Made by a program: the position numbers and the translations under genes
Assembly: GCF_029633825.1 (NCBI RefSeq)
Contig: NZ_CP090640.1
Span: 248,001 to 312,000, forward strand
DNA length: 64,000 bases
Reading direction: 5' to 3'
Origin: Burkholderia contaminans
GTDB lineage: Bacteria; Pseudomonadota; Gammaproteobacteria; Burkholderiales; Burkholderiaceae
In this document: positions 26,031 to 37,082 of the stretch, piece after piece
Position numbering within the stretch: position 1 is the first letter of the stretch
How the letters are laid out: each line of letters starts with the position of its first letter
The notes under the pieces: generated by a model
Told to the model about the DNA's origin: nothing
Database searches by the model: none
The model's input: only the letters and a program-made list of their open reading frames with translations

Positions 26031-26806
26031 CAGTGCACCCCTGCGCCGAGATATGCCTCAATCACCTTCGGATTCTTCTGCACGTCCTGCGGCAGACCCT
26101 CGGCGATCACCTTGCCGTAATCGAGCACCGTCATCCGGTTGCACAGCCCCATCACGAGCTTCACGTCGTGCTCGATCAGGAGAATCGTGCGGCCGTCCGA
26201 GCGGATCTTGTCGAGCAGGCGCGTGAGTTCGACCTTCTCGGTCGCGTTCATCCCGGCCGCCGGCTCGTCGAGCGCGAGCAGCTTCGGGTCGGTAGCCAGC
26301 GCACGCGCGATCTCGAGACGGCGCTGGTGGCCGTACGACAGGTTGCGCGACGTGTAGTCGGCGTACTGCAGCACGCCGACGTATTCGAGCAGCTCGATCG
26401 CGCGCTCCTTGATCTCGCGCTCTTCCTGGCGTTCGGCCGGCGTCTGGAACACCGCGCCGAGCAGCCCGTGCTTGGTGCGCACGTGGCGGCCCACCATCAC
26501 GTTCTCGAGGGCCGTCATCCCGCCGAACAGGCGGATGTTCTGGAACGTGCGCGCGATGCCCGTCTTCGCGACCTGATGCACCGCGGTCGGCTTGTATTCC
26601 GTGCCGTCGAGCTTGAACTCGCCGGAGTCGGGCGTATAGAGGCCCGTGATCACGTTGAAGAACGTCGTCTTGCCGGCGCCGTTCGGGCCGATCAGGCCAT
26701 AGATCTCGCCTTCCTTGATCTCGAGGCCGACGTCGGACAGCGCCTGCAGGCCACCGAAGCGCTTGTTCACGCCTTTGACGGACAGTCGGATTTGTTTGTC
26801 GCTCAT
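26030..26806 (-). CDS. livG: Branched-chain amino-acid ABC transporter ATPase LivG
   Basis: ATP-binding subunit of 258 residues. Walker A GPNGAGKTTF, the signature LSYGHQRRLEIAR with the LivG-type YGHQ variant, and Walker B LLALDEPAAGMN are all present. Partner of LivF. Overlaps livF by one base and follows livM by 23 bp, consistent with one operon. Confidence 0.95.
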
Positions 26807-26829
26807 GTGTGTATCCCCTTGTCCGTAGG

Positions 26830-27999
<1,170 letters not shown>

Positions 28000-28017
28000 G
28001 TTGTTTGCTCCCTTCCG

Positions 28018-28968
28018 TTACGCGCGATCCGCGACACGTTCGCCCAGCAGGCCGGACGGACGGAACACCAGCACGATGATCAGCACGATGAAGGCGAACA
28101 CGTCCTGGTAGTTACTGCCGAATACGCCGCCCGTGAGGTTGCCGATATAGCCGGCCCCGAGCTGCTCGATCAGGCCGAGCAGCACGCCGCCGACCATCGC
28201 ACCGCCGAGGTTGCCGATCCCGCCCAGCACCGCGGCCGTGAATGCCTTCATGCCGGGGATGAAGCCCATGTAGAAGTGCACGTTGCCGTATTCGGAGGCG
28301 ATCATCACGCCGGCCAGCGCGGCGAGCGCGGAGCCGATCATGAACGTCGCGGAGATCACGAAGTTCGGGTTCACGCCCATCAGGCTCGCGGTATTCGGGC
28401 TTTCGGCGATCGCGCGCATCGCGCGGCCGAGCTTGGTCTTGTGCACGAGCAGCAGCAGGCCGCCCATCACGATGAACGCCACAGCGATGATCACGATTTC
28501 AGTCACCGAGATCACGGCGCCGGGCGTCGTGTCCGTCGCCTTGATCACGTTGATCGGATCGGTCGGCAGCAATTGCGGGAACGGCAGCGGGTTGCGCGAC
28601 CAGATGATCATCGCGGCGGTCTGCAGCAGGATCGACACGCCGATCGCGGTGATCAGCGGGGCGAGGCGCGGTGCGCGACGCAGCGGCCGGTAGGCGACCC
28701 GTTCGATCGTGAAGCCGACGAATGCACAGACGACTGCGGCGATACCCAGGCCGATCGTCAGCGTCGCGACGTTGCCGAGTCCGGGGAAATGGTTCTGCAG
28801 CACGGTGATGGCCGACAGGGCGACCATCGCGCCGATCATCAGCACGTCGCCATGCGCGAAGTTGATGATGCCGAGAATGCCGTACACCATCGTATAGCCC
28901 AACGCGATGATGGCGTAGACACTGCCGAGCACCAGCCCGTTGAGAACCTGCTGGACGAAAATATCCAT
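28018..28968 (-). CDS. livH: Branched-chain amino-acid ABC transporter permease LivH
   Basis: Permease of 316 residues beginning MDIFVQQVLNGLVLGSVYAI, the typical LivH start, with GILGIINFAHGDVLMIGA and the C-terminal GGIGNLGGAMVGGVLLG. It pairs with LivM. An intrinsic terminator lies 167-195 bp upstream, between it and the decayed livK, so this operon may depend on partial read-through or on its own promoter. Confidence 0.95.
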   Translation of the reverse strand: MDIFVQQVLNGLVLGSVYAIIALGYTMVYGILGIINFAHGDVLMIGAMVALSAITVLQNHFPGLGNVATLTIGLGIAAVVCAFVGFTIERVAYRPLRRAPRLAPLITAIGVSILLQTAAMIIWSRNPLPFPQLLPTDPINVIKATDTTPGAVISVTEIVIIAVAFIVMGGLLLLVHKTKLGRAMRAIAESPNTASLMGVNPNFVISATFMIGSALAALAGVMIASEYGNVHFYMGFIPGMKAFTAAVLGGIGNLGGAMVGGVLLGLIEQLGAGYIGNLTGGVFGSNYQDVFAFIVLIIVLVFRPSGLLGERVADRA

Positions 28969-29135
28969 TTAAAGCTCCTTGGCCCGTGCTGCCGGAGGAC
29001 GTTGCGCCCCGCGGGTAAGCGAGGAATCGCGCCTTCTCGGCGACACTGCGGGTACTAGTCGATACCGGTAAGGGTGGATCGTCCCGGCGCGCGCCGCCCG
29101 GCCTGTACGGCCGGACCTGCCGCCGGAGCGGATAC

Positions 29136-29164
29136 AAAAACGGCACCGCACTGTTCCGGTGCCG
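29136..29164 (-). terminator. Intrinsic terminator between livK remnant and livH
   Basis: CGGCACCG (29141-29148) pairs with CGGTGCCG (29157-29164). On the minus strand the stem is followed by TTTTTG. It would cut down read-through from the binding-protein gene into livHMGF, a common design for excess binding-protein synthesis. Confidence 0.7.
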
Positions 29165-29179
29165 TCATGAGTCCCGTCG

Positions 29180-29854
29180 CTAAATCGTCACGACATCGAG
29201 GACGGTGTTCGTGGCCTCCTTGAAGTCGTAGGGCAGCATGCCGAGACGGCCATCGTCCGGTTGCCCGGCATCCGTGCCTTTTCCTGTCCGGTGCGAGGCA
29301 AGCCCCGCACCCGGGCAGATCGGATTCCGTGCCGCGCCGCCCCGCAAGGCACCGCGAACGCCGCGCCCGACATTCGTCAGGACTGCGTCGGAATCCATCG
29401 TACGAACCAGACCGCGCGCCGCGACATCATTGCTCGCGGCAACGCGCTGTTTCGTCGAATCGAAATGAGAGGGGACCGGCGACATCGGCACGCTGCCCGC
29501 ACCGCCGGGCGCCTTGGCCGGCCTGCGTCGATCGGCGCGCACGGTCGCTGTCACGCCACGACCGGCGGCCTGCTGTGCTGCAACCTGCGTGCCCGCAGCC
29601 TGGCCGTTCGCCAGGCCCAACGCGTTGATTTCCTCGATCGCCAAACGTGCCCCGTTTCCCTTGTCCTTGCCCAATTGCGCGGTGCGGCACGCGAACGGTG
29701 CCACACGACCGGTTCCGGCGACGCGCACGCCGCTGGCCGGCGGTGCCGCAAACGCCGCAGCCTCCCCCGCCTCGTCGTCGCTCTTTTTGCTGCAGCCGGC
29801 AAGCATTGCAACCGGTGCGGCGACGGACATGGCGTAAGCCGACTTCACATGCAT
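29180..29854 (-). pseudogene. Collapsed livK-type binding-protein gene
   Basis: The open frame from MHVKSAYAMSVAAPVAMLAGC gives 224 residues against about 380 for an intact LivK. Recognisable pieces are in order but separated by junk: the lipoprotein-type signal, TAQLGKDKGNGARLAIEEINALGL from the N-terminal lobe, a short segment resembling the region around NPICPGAGLA, and the C-terminus KEATNTVLDVVTI. Most of both ligand-binding lobes is missing and the retained parts carry many substitutions. The frame has no stop but is very Arg/Ala/Gly-rich. Position at the head of livHMGF fits an ancestral livK. Best read as a pseudogene with large internal deletions. Confidence 0.75.
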
Positions 29855-30068
29855 TGAGTGGTCTCCCGCGCCTTGCCAAAATCCGATTTCAAAGCCATTC
29901 AGGCCTGAAAACGGGCGCATTGTAACTCCATTTATAGGACGCCAATAATCCTGATTCGATGGGGTTTTCCTGCATTGCAACCAATTTTGAGAGACGCTTG
30001 GAAGCGCGTAGAGCAACCTGGTTGCACCATTCATCCGAATAATGGTTGCGATTGCGATTTCGACAAGC

Positions 30069-30095
30069 AAAAAAAAGCGCGCCGTCAGGCGCGCT
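30069..30095 (-). terminator. Intrinsic terminator of fkpB-ispH
   Basis: AGCGCGCC (30076-30083) pairs with GGCGCGCT (30088-30095); on the minus strand an eight-T run follows. About 30 bp downstream of the ispH stop. Confidence 0.85.
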
Positions 30096-30123
30096 TCGGT
30101 GTTCCGCGGGTGCGATGCGGCAA

Positions 30124-31104
30124 TCAGGCGGCGGGCGGCAGGTTCAACCCGCGCGGCAGCGGAAACGACACGTTTTCCTCGATGCCGTCGAGCGCGCGCA
30201 CATTGCGCACACCGAGTTCGCGCAGCCGCGCGATCACGGCCTGGGCGAGCACTTCGGGGGCCGACGCGCCGGCCGTCACGCCGATGCGACGCTTGCCTGC
30301 GACCCATGCCGGATCGATCTGGTCGGGCGCATCGACCATGTACGCGTCCACGCCGCGCTTCTCGGCCACTTCACGCAGGCGGCTCGAATTCGAGCTGTTC
30401 GGGCTGCCGACGACGATCACGACATCGCACTGCGGCGCCATGAACTTCACGGCGTCCTGGCGGTTCTGCGTCGCGTAGCAGATGTCCTGCTTCTTCGGCT
30501 CGCGGATCTTCGGATACTTGGCCTTCAACGCGGCGATGATCTCGGCTGCGTCGTCGACGGACAGCGTCGTCTGCGTGACGAGCGCGATGCGTTCGGGATC
30601 GGCGAGCTCGAGCTTCTGCACGTCCTCGACGCTCTCGACGAGATGCATGCCGCGCTCGACCTGCCCCATCGTGCCTTCGACTTCCGGATGGCCCTTGTGC
30701 CCGATCATGACGATGTCGACGCCGTCCTGGCGCATCTTCGCCACTTCGACGTGCACCTTCGTGACGAGCGGGCAGGTTGCGTCGTAAATACGCAACCCGC
30801 GCACGTCGGCCTCGTCGCGCACGGCCTTCGACACGCCGTGCGCGCTGAAGATCACGGTATTGCCGGCCGGCACTTCCTCGAGCTCCTCGACGAAGATCGC
30901 GCCTTTCTTCTTCAGATCCTCGACCACGTACTTGTTGTGGACGATCTCGTGACGGACGTAGATCGGCGCACCGTGCATCGCGATGGCGCGCTCGACGATC
31001 TCGATCGCGCGATCGACGCCCGCGCAGAAACCGCGCGGCTGGGCCAGCAGGATTTCGGCATCGGCGGCGACGGTCTGCCCGGACAGCGTATCGGTGGTGC
31101 TCAT
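30124..31104 (-). CDS. ispH: 4-hydroxy-3-methylbut-2-enyl diphosphate reductase IspH (LytB)
   Basis: Last enzyme of the MEP isoprenoid pathway; makes IPP and DMAPP. The three cluster cysteines are Cys27 ([10 protein letters not shown]), Cys111 ([10 protein letters not shown]) and Cys209 (ICYATQNRQ), and the substrate motif [14 protein letters not shown] is intact. The ATG at 31102-31104 gives 326 residues; the longer open frame runs through fkpB in another frame. It starts 2 bp after the fkpB stop, the common fkpB-ispH pair. Confidence 0.96.
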   Translation of the reverse strand: MSTTDTLSGQTVAADAEILLAQPRGFCAGVDRAIEIVERAIAMHGAPIYVRHEIVHNKYVVEDLKKKGAIFVEELEEVPAGNTVIFSAHGVSKAVRDEADVRGLRIYDATCPLVTKVHVEVAKMRQDGVDIVMIGHKGHPEVEGTMGQVERGMHLVESVEDVQKLELADPERIALVTQTTLSVDDAAEIIAALKAKYPKIREPKKQDICYATQNRQDAVKFMAPQCDVVIVVGSPNSSNSSRLREVAEKRGVDAYMVDAPDQIDPAWVAGKRRIGVTAGASAPEVLAQAVIARLRELGVRNVRALDGIEENVSFPLPRGLNLPPAA

Positions 31105-31106
31105 GA

Positions 31107-31562
31107 TTACAGGATTCCGATGATTTTCACTTCGAACGTGAGCGCTTGGCCCGCGAGCGGATGATTGAAGTCGAACAGTGCCGAGGTTTCGCTGACTTCC
31201 TTCAGCACCCCCGCGTACCGGCCGCCGTCCGGCGCGTTGAACTCGATCAGTTCGCCCGGCGTGAAATCGTCGCCGACCATCCCGTTCTCGCGCAGCGTCG
31301 ACAGCGTCACGCGCTGGAGCATGTCGGGATTGCGGGGACCGAACCCCTGTTCGGGGGTTAGCTGAAAAGTCGAATGGTCGCCGACCCTGAGGCCGATCAG
31401 AATCTGTTCCAGCGACGGCGCCAGTTGCCCCGCGCCGAGCAGCAGCGTGGCCGGCTTGTCGGTGAAGGTGTTGACGATATCGGCGCCGTCGGCGAGTGCC
31501 AGCCGGTAATGCAATGTGACGTGGGAACCGGGCTTCACTTCGGATAGATCGATGAGGCTCAT
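31107..31562 (-). CDS. fkpB: FKBP-type peptidyl-prolyl cis-trans isomerase (SlpA-like)
   Basis: FKBP of 151 residues with the insert-in-flap topology: N-terminal [19 protein letters not shown], the [16 protein letters not shown] region and C-terminal [18 protein letters not shown]. It catalyses prolyl isomerisation and has chaperone activity in relatives. It precedes ispH with a 2-bp gap, so the two are co-transcribed. Confidence 0.92.
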   Translation of the reverse strand: MSLIDLSEVKPGSHVTLHYRLALADGADIVNTFTDKPATLLLGAGQLAPSLEQILIGLRVGDHSTFQLTPEQGFGPRNPDMLQRVTLSTLRENGMVGDDFTPGELIEFNAPDGGRYAGVLKEVSETSALFDFNHPLAGQALTFEVKIIGIL

Positions 31563-31697
31563 GAATTACTCGTTCAGTCGGCGCCCGATACGGCCGAAAG
31601 GCCCGGCGCAAAACCAATATTGTAAGTCACCTGAGCGCGCAAGGCTGAAAGTGCGACGACGTCGCGCACACTGCCCGCCGCCAATGGAGTTTCAAGC

Positions 31698-32471
31698 ATG
31701 CTGTCACCCTGCCCAGCCTTGCCGCCCGTCGAATGCCGCGACAGCACCGATCTGCCGGCCGATCCGCCCGGCCGCGTCATCCCGATCCACCGGCGCAAGC
31801 GCCGCCTGCGCGGCTGGCGGCCCGAGCGGCCGCGCGAGCGGTTGCTGGAGCGCGGGCCGGCGGCGCTCACCGACGACGAACTGGTCGCCCTGCTGCTCGG
31901 CACGGGCAAGCCCGGGCACGATGTATTCACCACCGCCCGCGCACTGGTCAAGCAGTTCAAGTCGCTGCACGGGCTGCTCGAGGCGACCACCGGCGATTTC
32001 GAGGCGCACCCCGGCATCGGCCCCGCGCGCTCCGCGCGGCTGGTTGCCGTCATCGAGATCGCGCGTCGCATGCTGAAGGAGAAAGCGCACGAGAAGAAGC
32101 CGATCGATTCACCAGGCGCGGTCGAGGACTATCTGCGGCTGAAGATCGGCGGGCGTCCGTACGAAGTGTTCGCCGCGGTCTACCTCGACGCACGCCACTG
32201 CCTGATCGACATGGAGGAAATCACGCGCGGCTCGCTGACGCGCATGGCCGTCTACCCGCGCGAGATCGTGCGCCGCGCGATGGCATACAACGCTGCGGCG
32301 CTGATCGTTGCCCACAACCATCCGTCGGGTGCGGTGCAGCCGAGCGCGGAAGATCGCCGCCTGACCCGCGTGCTGCACGATGCGCTCGCGCTCGTCGATG
32401 TCAGGCTGCTCGATCACGTCGTGATCGGCACCAGTGATACTTTTTCGTTCGCACGGGCCGGTTGGATGTAG
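31698..32471 (+). CDS. radC: RadC family protein (JAMM/MPN+ domain)
   Basis: RadC of 257 residues. A helix-hairpin-helix region ([19 protein letters not shown]) is followed by the RadC/JAMM domain with HNHPSG at 206-211 and downstream Asp (SAEDRRL). The family was once thought to act in DNA repair, but its function is uncertain. The first about 30 residues ([10 protein letters not shown]...) may not be part of the protein; the ATG has only a distant GGAG. Divergent from fkpB. Confidence 0.88.
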   Translation: MLSPCPALPPVECRDSTDLPADPPGRVIPIHRRKRRLRGWRPERPRERLLERGPAALTDDELVALLLGTGKPGHDVFTTARALVKQFKSLHGLLEATTGDFEAHPGIGPARSARLVAVIEIARRMLKEKAHEKKPIDSPGAVEDYLRLKIGGRPYEVFAAVYLDARHCLIDMEEITRGSLTRMAVYPREIVRRAMAYNAAALIVAHNHPSGAVQPSAEDRRLTRVLHDALALVDVRLLDHVVIGTSDTFSFARAGWM

Positions 32472-32525
32472 ACTGTGCGGTTGCGGCCCGCCCAAGGGCG
32501 CCGCAACGGTGATGCGAAATTAGGT

Positions 32526-32555
32526 TTGATTTTTCTGAACTTTTTCTGCTAGAAT
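32526..32555 (+). promoter_or_regulatory. rpmB-rpmG promoter
   Basis: TTGATT (32526-32531) and an extended -10 TGCTAGAAT (TAGAAT at 32550-32555) separated by 18 bp. Predicted start near 32562 gives a leader of about 150 nt before rpmB. Confidence 0.55.
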
Positions 32556-32708
32556 CGCCGTCTGTCTTTTTTCCAACCAGTTCTAGCCATCGAAGGGCCT
32601 TGTCTGTAAGGGCTTCGGCGTTCTGAGTGCAGCCATGGATCACGTGGCGGTACGATGGAACCTTCATCGGCGATCGAACCCCGAATTTAGCGTATTAGGA
32701 GTGCTCTC

Positions 32709-32942
32709 ATGGCACGCGTATGCCAAGTAACTGGGAAAGCGCCGATGAGCGGCAACAACGTTTCCCACGCCAACAACAAGACGAAGCGCCGCTTCCTGCC
32801 GAACCTGCAAAACCGCCGGTTCTGGGTAGAGAGCGAAAACCGCTGGGTGCGCCTGCGCGTCTCGAACGCCGGCCTGCGCCTGATCGACAAGAACGGCATC
32901 GATTCCGTGCTCGCTGACCTGCGCGCACGCGGCGAAGCCTAA
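32709..32942 (+). CDS. rpmB: 50S ribosomal protein L28
   Basis: Ribosomal protein of 77 residues beginning [20 protein letters not shown], with the conserved [21 protein letters not shown] zinc-type CxxC pair is absent, so it is the C-minus form. Followed by rpmG after 17 bp. Constitutive gene pair as in other beta-proteobacteria. Confidence 0.97.
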
Positions 32943-32959
32943 GCCCAAGGAGCACAATC

Positions 32960-33127
32960 ATGGCAAAAGGCGCACGCGACAAGATCAAGCTCGAGTCGAC
33001 CGCTGGTACGGGTCACTTCTACACGACCACGAAGAACAAGCGCAACATGCCGGAAAAGATGGCGATCAAGAAGTTCGATCCCGTCGTCCGCAAGCATGTT
33101 GAATACAAAGAAACCAAGATCAAGTAA
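32960..33127 (+). CDS. rpmG: 50S ribosomal protein L33
   Basis: A 55-residue protein ([20 protein letters not shown] ... [19 protein letters not shown]), too short for most ORF cut-offs. It has no Cys residues, so it is the zinc-free form. A CCAAGGAG ribosome-binding site lies upstream. Operon with rpmB. Confidence 0.96.
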   Translation: MAKGARDKIKLESTAGTGHFYTTTKNKRNMPEKMAIKKFDPVVRKHVEYKETKIK

Positions 33128-33158
33128 TCTCCGGTTTCTGCTAGCCTGACGGCGACCG

Positions 33159-33187
33159 AAAAGCCCCGCACATGCGGGGCTTTTTGT
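33159..33187 (+). terminator. Intrinsic terminator after rpmG
   Basis: AAAAGCCCCGC / GCGGGGCTTTTT stem with an ACAT loop, followed by TTTTTGTTTTG, about 32 bp after the stop codon. Confidence 0.88.
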
Positions 33188-33287
33188 TTTGCGCGCACGC
33201 TCCGGCCCGACGCGGTATGCTCTCCCCTTTCCGCGGCCACGGCCGCCGGAACGCACAAGATCAAAAGCGTAACGATGGAGATGCAGC

Positions 33288-34874
33288 ATGAAATTCGACG
33301 TGGCGATCGTCGGCAGCGGCCTGGCAGGGCTGTCGGTCGCACTCAACCTGGCCAGCACGCGACGAGTCGCGCTGATCGCGAAACGGTCGATGATGGAGGG
33401 CGCGAGCGATAACGCGCAAGGTGGCATCGCGGCTGTCCTCGATTCGGCGGACAGCATCGAGAACCACGTCGACGACACGCTGGTCGCCGGTGGCGGCTTG
33501 TGCGACGAAGGCGCGACGCGCTATATCGTCGAGCACGGCCGCGAAGCGATCGAATGGCTGATCTCGCAGGGCGTGCCGTTCACGAAGGACGACGCGGCCG
33601 AGCTCGGCTTCCACCTCACGCGCGAAGGCGGCCACAGCCATCGCCGGATCATCCACGCGGCCGACGCGACCGGCCATGCGGTGCTCGCCACGCTGTCGGC
33701 GCGTGTGCGCCAGCATCCGAACATCACGTTCTTCGAAAACCACCACGCGATCGACCTGATCACGTCGGACCGGCTCGGCCTGCCCGGCCGCCGCTGTCAC
33801 GGCCTGTACGCGCTCGACGTCGACAACGACCGCACGATCACGATCGAGGCGCCGCATACGGTGCTCGCAACGGGCGGCGCCGGCAAGGTCTACCTGTACA
33901 CGACGAACCCCGACACCGCGACCGGCGACGGCATCGCGATGGCGTGGCGCGCAGGTTGCCGCGTGTCGAACATGGAATTCATCCAGTTCCACCCGACCTG
34001 CCTGTTCCATCCGTACGCGAAGTCGTTCCTGATTTCCGAAGCCGTGCGCGGCGAAGGCGGCCTGTTGAAGCTGCCCGACGGCACGCGCTTCATGCCCGCG
34101 CACGATCCGCGCGCCGAACTCGCGCCGCGCGACATCGTCGCGCGCGCGATCGACTTCGAGATCAAGAAGCGCGGGATCGACTGCGTGTATCTCGACATCA
34201 GCCACCAGCCGGAAGCGTTCCTGCGCGAACACTTCCCGACGATCCACGCGCGCTGCCTCGAATTCGGCATCGACATCGCGAAAGAGCCGATCCCCGTCGT
34301 GCCGGCCGCGCACTACACGTGCGGCGGCGTCGTCACCGACCTCGCCGGGCGCACCGATCTCGCGGGCCTGTATGCAGTTGGCGAAACGTCGTACACGGGG
34401 CTCCACGGCGCGAACCGGCTCGCGAGCAACTCGCTGCTCGAATGTCTCGTGATTGGCCGTGCCGCGGCCGAAGCGATCGAGGCGGCCGGCTTCGATGCCG
34501 AAACGCCGGCCACGCTGCCCGCGTGGGACGAAAGCCGCGTGTCGGATGCGGACGAGGAAGTCGTCGTTGCGCACAACTGGGACGAGCTGCGCCGCCTGAT
34601 GTGGAACTACGTCGGCATCGTGCGCACCGACAAGCGCCTCGAGCGCGCGAAGCACCGGCTGTCGCTGCTGCGCGACGAGATCCAGGAGTACTACGCGAAC
34701 TTCCGCGTGACGCGCGACCTGCTCGAACTGCGCAACCTCGTCGACGTGGCGACCCTGATCGTGAAGAGCGCACACTCGCGCCGCGAAAGCCGCGGGCTGC
34801 ACTACAGCCGCGACTGGCCGAGCTCGCTGCCGAAGGCGCTGCCGAGCGTGCTCACGCCGCGCGCGCGTCGCTGA
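33288..34874 (+). CDS. nadB: L-aspartate oxidase NadB
   Basis: FAD enzyme of 528 residues that oxidises aspartate to iminoaspartate, the first step of de novo NAD synthesis. The FAD dinucleotide motif [15 protein letters not shown] is at about 7-21, then the family segment NAQGGIAAV, the active-site region [12 protein letters not shown], and the succinate-dehydrogenase-like C-terminal helical domain. Ribosome-binding site ATGGAGATGC. It faces nadA-nadC, so all enzymes to nicotinate mononucleotide lie within 4 kb. Confidence 0.96.
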   Translation: MKFDVAIVGSGLAGLSVALNLASTRRVALIAKRSMMEGASDNAQGGIAAVLDSADSIENHVDDTLVAGGGLCDEGATRYIVEHGREAIEWLISQGVPFTKDDAAELGFHLTREGGHSHRRIIHAADATGHAVLATLSARVRQHPNITFFENHHAIDLITSDRLGLPGRRCHGLYALDVDNDRTITIEAPHTVLATGGAGKVYLYTTNPDTATGDGIAMAWRAGCRVSNMEFIQFHPTCLFHPYAKSFLISEAVRGEGGLLKLPDGTRFMPAHDPRAELAPRDIVARAIDFEIKKRGIDCVYLDISHQPEAFLREHFPTIHARCLEFGIDIAKEPIPVVPAAHYTCGGVVTDLAGRTDLAGLYAVGETSYTGLHGANRLASNSLLECLVIGRAAAEAIEAAGFDAETPATLPAWDESRVSDADEEVVVAHNWDELRRLMWNYVGIVRTDKRLERAKHRLSLLRDEIQEYYANFRVTRDLLELRNLVDVATLIVKSAHSRRESRGLHYSRDWPSSLPKALPSVLTPRARR

Positions 34875-34912
34875 GCGGCACACCCTTCCCGGCTGCGGCC
34901 GCACAGGAAAAA

Positions 34913-34947
34913 AGCCGTTGGCGTTTGCGCGCCAACGGCTTTTTTTG
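34913..34947. terminator. Bidirectional terminator between nadB and nadC
   Basis: AAAAGCCGTTGGCG / CGCCAACGGCTTTTT stem with A and T flanks, between convergent nadB and nadC, about 40 bp after the nadB stop and 18 bp before the nadC stop. Confidence 0.88.
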
Positions 34948-34964
34948 TGATCAACGGCACTCGG

Positions 34965-35930
34965 TCAGTCGACGATCCGCATCGAATAATCCGTCGCGCG
35001 CACGTCCTTTGTCAGCGCGCCGATCGAGATACGGTCGACCCCCGTTTCCGCGAATGCCCGCACCGTATCGAGATTGACGCCGCCCGACACTTCGAGCACG
35101 GCCTTGCCGTTCGCCACGCGCACCGCTTCACGCATCATGTCGAGCGTGAAGTTGTCGAGCAACACCGACTGCGCGCGGTGTGCGAGCGCCGTATCGAGTT
35201 GCGCAAGCGTTTCGACTTCGATCTGCACGGGCACGCCCGACTTCAGCGCGAACGCCGCGTCGAGCGCCTCGCCGACACCGCCTGCCGCCGCGATGTGGTT
35301 TTCCTTGATCAGGATGCCGTCGTACAGCGCGAGACGCTGGTTCTCACCGCCGCCGACGCGCACCGCGTACTTCTGCGCGAGCCGCAGGCCCGGCAGCGTC
35401 TTGCGCGTATCGAGGATCTTCGCGCGCGTGCCTTCGACGCGATCGACGTAACGACGCGTCGCGGTCGCGACGCCCGACAGCAGTTGCAGGAAGTTCAATC
35501 CGTTGCGCTCGGCCGTCAGCAGCGCGCGCGCCGGCCCTTCGAGTTCGCAGACGGTCGAATCGGGCGACATACGATCGCCTTCGCGATAACGCCACTGCAC
35601 GACGATCGCCGGATCGATCCGGGCAATCACGGCCTCGAACCACGGCACGCCGCACAGCACGGCTTCCTCGCGCACGATGATGCGAGCACGGCGACGCCCG
35701 CCGGCCGGTACGAGCCGCCCGGTCTGGTCGCCGGTGCCGACGTCTTCCGCGATCGCATCGACCACATTGCGCGCGATCGCGTCGTCGAATGCCGCGCCGT
35801 ACTGCTCGCGGACGACGTCGAACAGCGGGGATACTGCGGAGTTCGCGCCGCCTTCCGCCGGGCCGCCCCCAAGGAAGGTGGCCGCCCCCTCGGGGGGCAG
35901 GGAACGAATGTGAGCGTGGGGGCTATTCAT
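34965..35930 (-). CDS. nadC: Nicotinate-nucleotide pyrophosphorylase (carboxylating) NadC
   Basis: Quinolinate phosphoribosyltransferase that makes nicotinate mononucleotide from quinolinate and PRPP. Conserved segments: DQTGRLVPAGGRRRARIIVREEAV..., FLQLLSGVATATRRYVD, LDTRKTLPGLRLAQKYAV and a C-terminal EVSGGVNLDTVRAFAETGVD. From the ATG at 35928-35930 the product is 321 residues, about 30-40 longer than usual; the extra N-terminal residues look like a translated repeat (see findings). The ATG overlaps the nadA stop by one base (TAATG), so translation is coupled to nadA. Confidence 0.92.
   Translation of the reverse strand: MNSPHAHIRSLPPEGAATFLGGGPAEGGANSAVSPLFDVVREQYGAAFDDAIARNVVDAIAEDVGTGDQTGRLVPAGGRRRARIIVREEAVLCGVPWFEAVIARIDPAIVVQWRYREGDRMSPDSTVCELEGPARALLTAERNGLNFLQLLSGVATATRRYVDRVEGTRAKILDTRKTLPGLRLAQKYAVRVGGGENQRLALYDGILIKENHIAAAGGVGEALDAAFALKSGVPVQIEVETLAQLDTALAHRAQSVLLDNFTLDMMREAVRVANGKAVLEVSGGVNLDTVRAFAETGVDRISIGALTKDVRATDYSMRIVD
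35826..35903. repeat. GC-rich repeat element inside the nadC 5' end
   Basis: Contains two copies of GGCCGCCCCC (35861-35870 and 35880-35889), 19 bp apart, and flanking inverted CCTTCC (35851) / GGAAGG (35873). It encodes about residues 10-34 of NadC (LPPEGAATFLGGGPAEGGA). It looks like a dispersed intergenic repeat of this genus, but I cannot check copy number. Confidence 0.45.
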
Positions 35931-37066
35931 TACGCAGCCCCCACGTTCGCAAACAATTGCTGATCGCGCTGCAGATCGCCGCTCGCCTGCACGCGCTTCT
36001 TGTGCGCGGATGCGAAATCGAGCATCCGGTCGATCGGCAGGCGTGCGCGCTCGCCGATCGCGGGATCGACGAAGATCTCGTTGTGACCGCGCTCGAGCAC
36101 GTCGGCAAGGTTCGCGAGGCCGTTCATCGCCATCCACGGGCAGTGCGCGCAGCTCTTGCAGGTGGCGCTGTTGCCGGCCGTCGGCGCGGCAATGAAGGTC
36201 TTGCCGGGCGCCGCAAGCTGCATCTTGTGCAGGATGCCGAGATCGGTCGCGACGATGAAGTGCGTCGCGTCGAGCTTGACCGCTGCGTCGATCAGCTGCG
36301 TGGTCGAGCCGACCACATCGGCCTGCGCGACGACGTTTTCCGGCGATTCGGGGTGGACGAGCACCTTCGCGTCCGGATACTCGGCGCGCAGCAGGTCGAG
36401 CTCGATGCCCTTGAATTCGTCATGAACGAGGCACGAGCCTTGCCACAGCAGCATGTCCGCGCCGGTTTTCTTCTGGATGTAGCTGCCGAGATGGCGATCC
36501 GGCGCCCAGATGATCTTCTCGCCGCGTGCATGCAGGTCGGCCACGATCTCGAGGCCGATCGACGACGTGACCATCCAGTCCGCGCGCGCCTTCACGGCGG
36601 CGCTGGTATTCGCGTAGACGACGACGGTACGGTCGGGATGCGCATCGCAGAACGCCGAGAATTCGTCGACGGGGCAGCCGAGGTCGAGCGAGCAGGTCGC
36701 GTCGAGATCGGGCATCAGGATGCGTTTGTTCGGGCTCAGGATCTTCGCGGTTTCGCCCATGAAGCGCACGCCGGCAACGACGAGCGTCTGCGCGTCGTGG
36801 TCGCGGCCGAAGCGGGCCATTTCGAGCGAATCGGCGACACAGCCGCCGGTTTCGTCGGCGAGCTCCTGCAACTCGGCGTCGACATAGTAGTGCGCGACCA
36901 GCACGGCCTTTTCACGCACGAGCAATGCCTTGATGCGCGCCTTCAGCGCGGCGCGCTCTTCGGCGGACGGCGCATCGGGCACCTTGGCCCATGCCTGCCC
37001 CACACCGCACACGGTCCCTGCTGCAACGGGCCGGTCGTACTCGACGGGTTTGATCGTCGATTGCAT
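35930..37066 (-). CDS. nadA: Quinolinate synthase NadA
   Basis: [4Fe-4S] enzyme that condenses iminoaspartate (from NadB) with dihydroxyacetone phosphate to quinolinate. The cluster cysteines are seen in CSLDLGC, CLVHDEF and the C-terminal CKSCAHC at 303-309. The ATG at 37064-37066 is preferred because AGGAG lies 8 nt upstream of it; the ATG two codons earlier is only 2 nt from that sequence. That gives 378 residues starting MQSTIKP. A tandem palindromic array begins 3-4 nt upstream of the ribosome-binding site. Operon nadA-nadC. Confidence 0.95.
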   Translation of the reverse strand: MQSTIKPVEYDRPVAAGTVCGVGQAWAKVPDAPSAEERAALKARIKALLVREKAVLVAHYYVDAELQELADETGGCVADSLEMARFGRDHDAQTLVVAGVRFMGETAKILSPNKRILMPDLDATCSLDLGCPVDEFSAFCDAHPDRTVVVYANTSAAVKARADWMVTSSIGLEIVADLHARGEKIIWAPDRHLGSYIQKKTGADMLLWQGSCLVHDEFKGIELDLLRAEYPDAKVLVHPESPENVVAQADVVGSTTQLIDAAVKLDATHFIVATDLGILHKMQLAAPGKTFIAAPTAGNSATCKSCAHCPWMAMNGLANLADVLERGHNEIFVDPAIGERARLPIDRMLDFASAHKKRVQASGDLQRDQQLFANVGAA

Positions 37067-37082
37067 CTCCATATCTCCTGTC

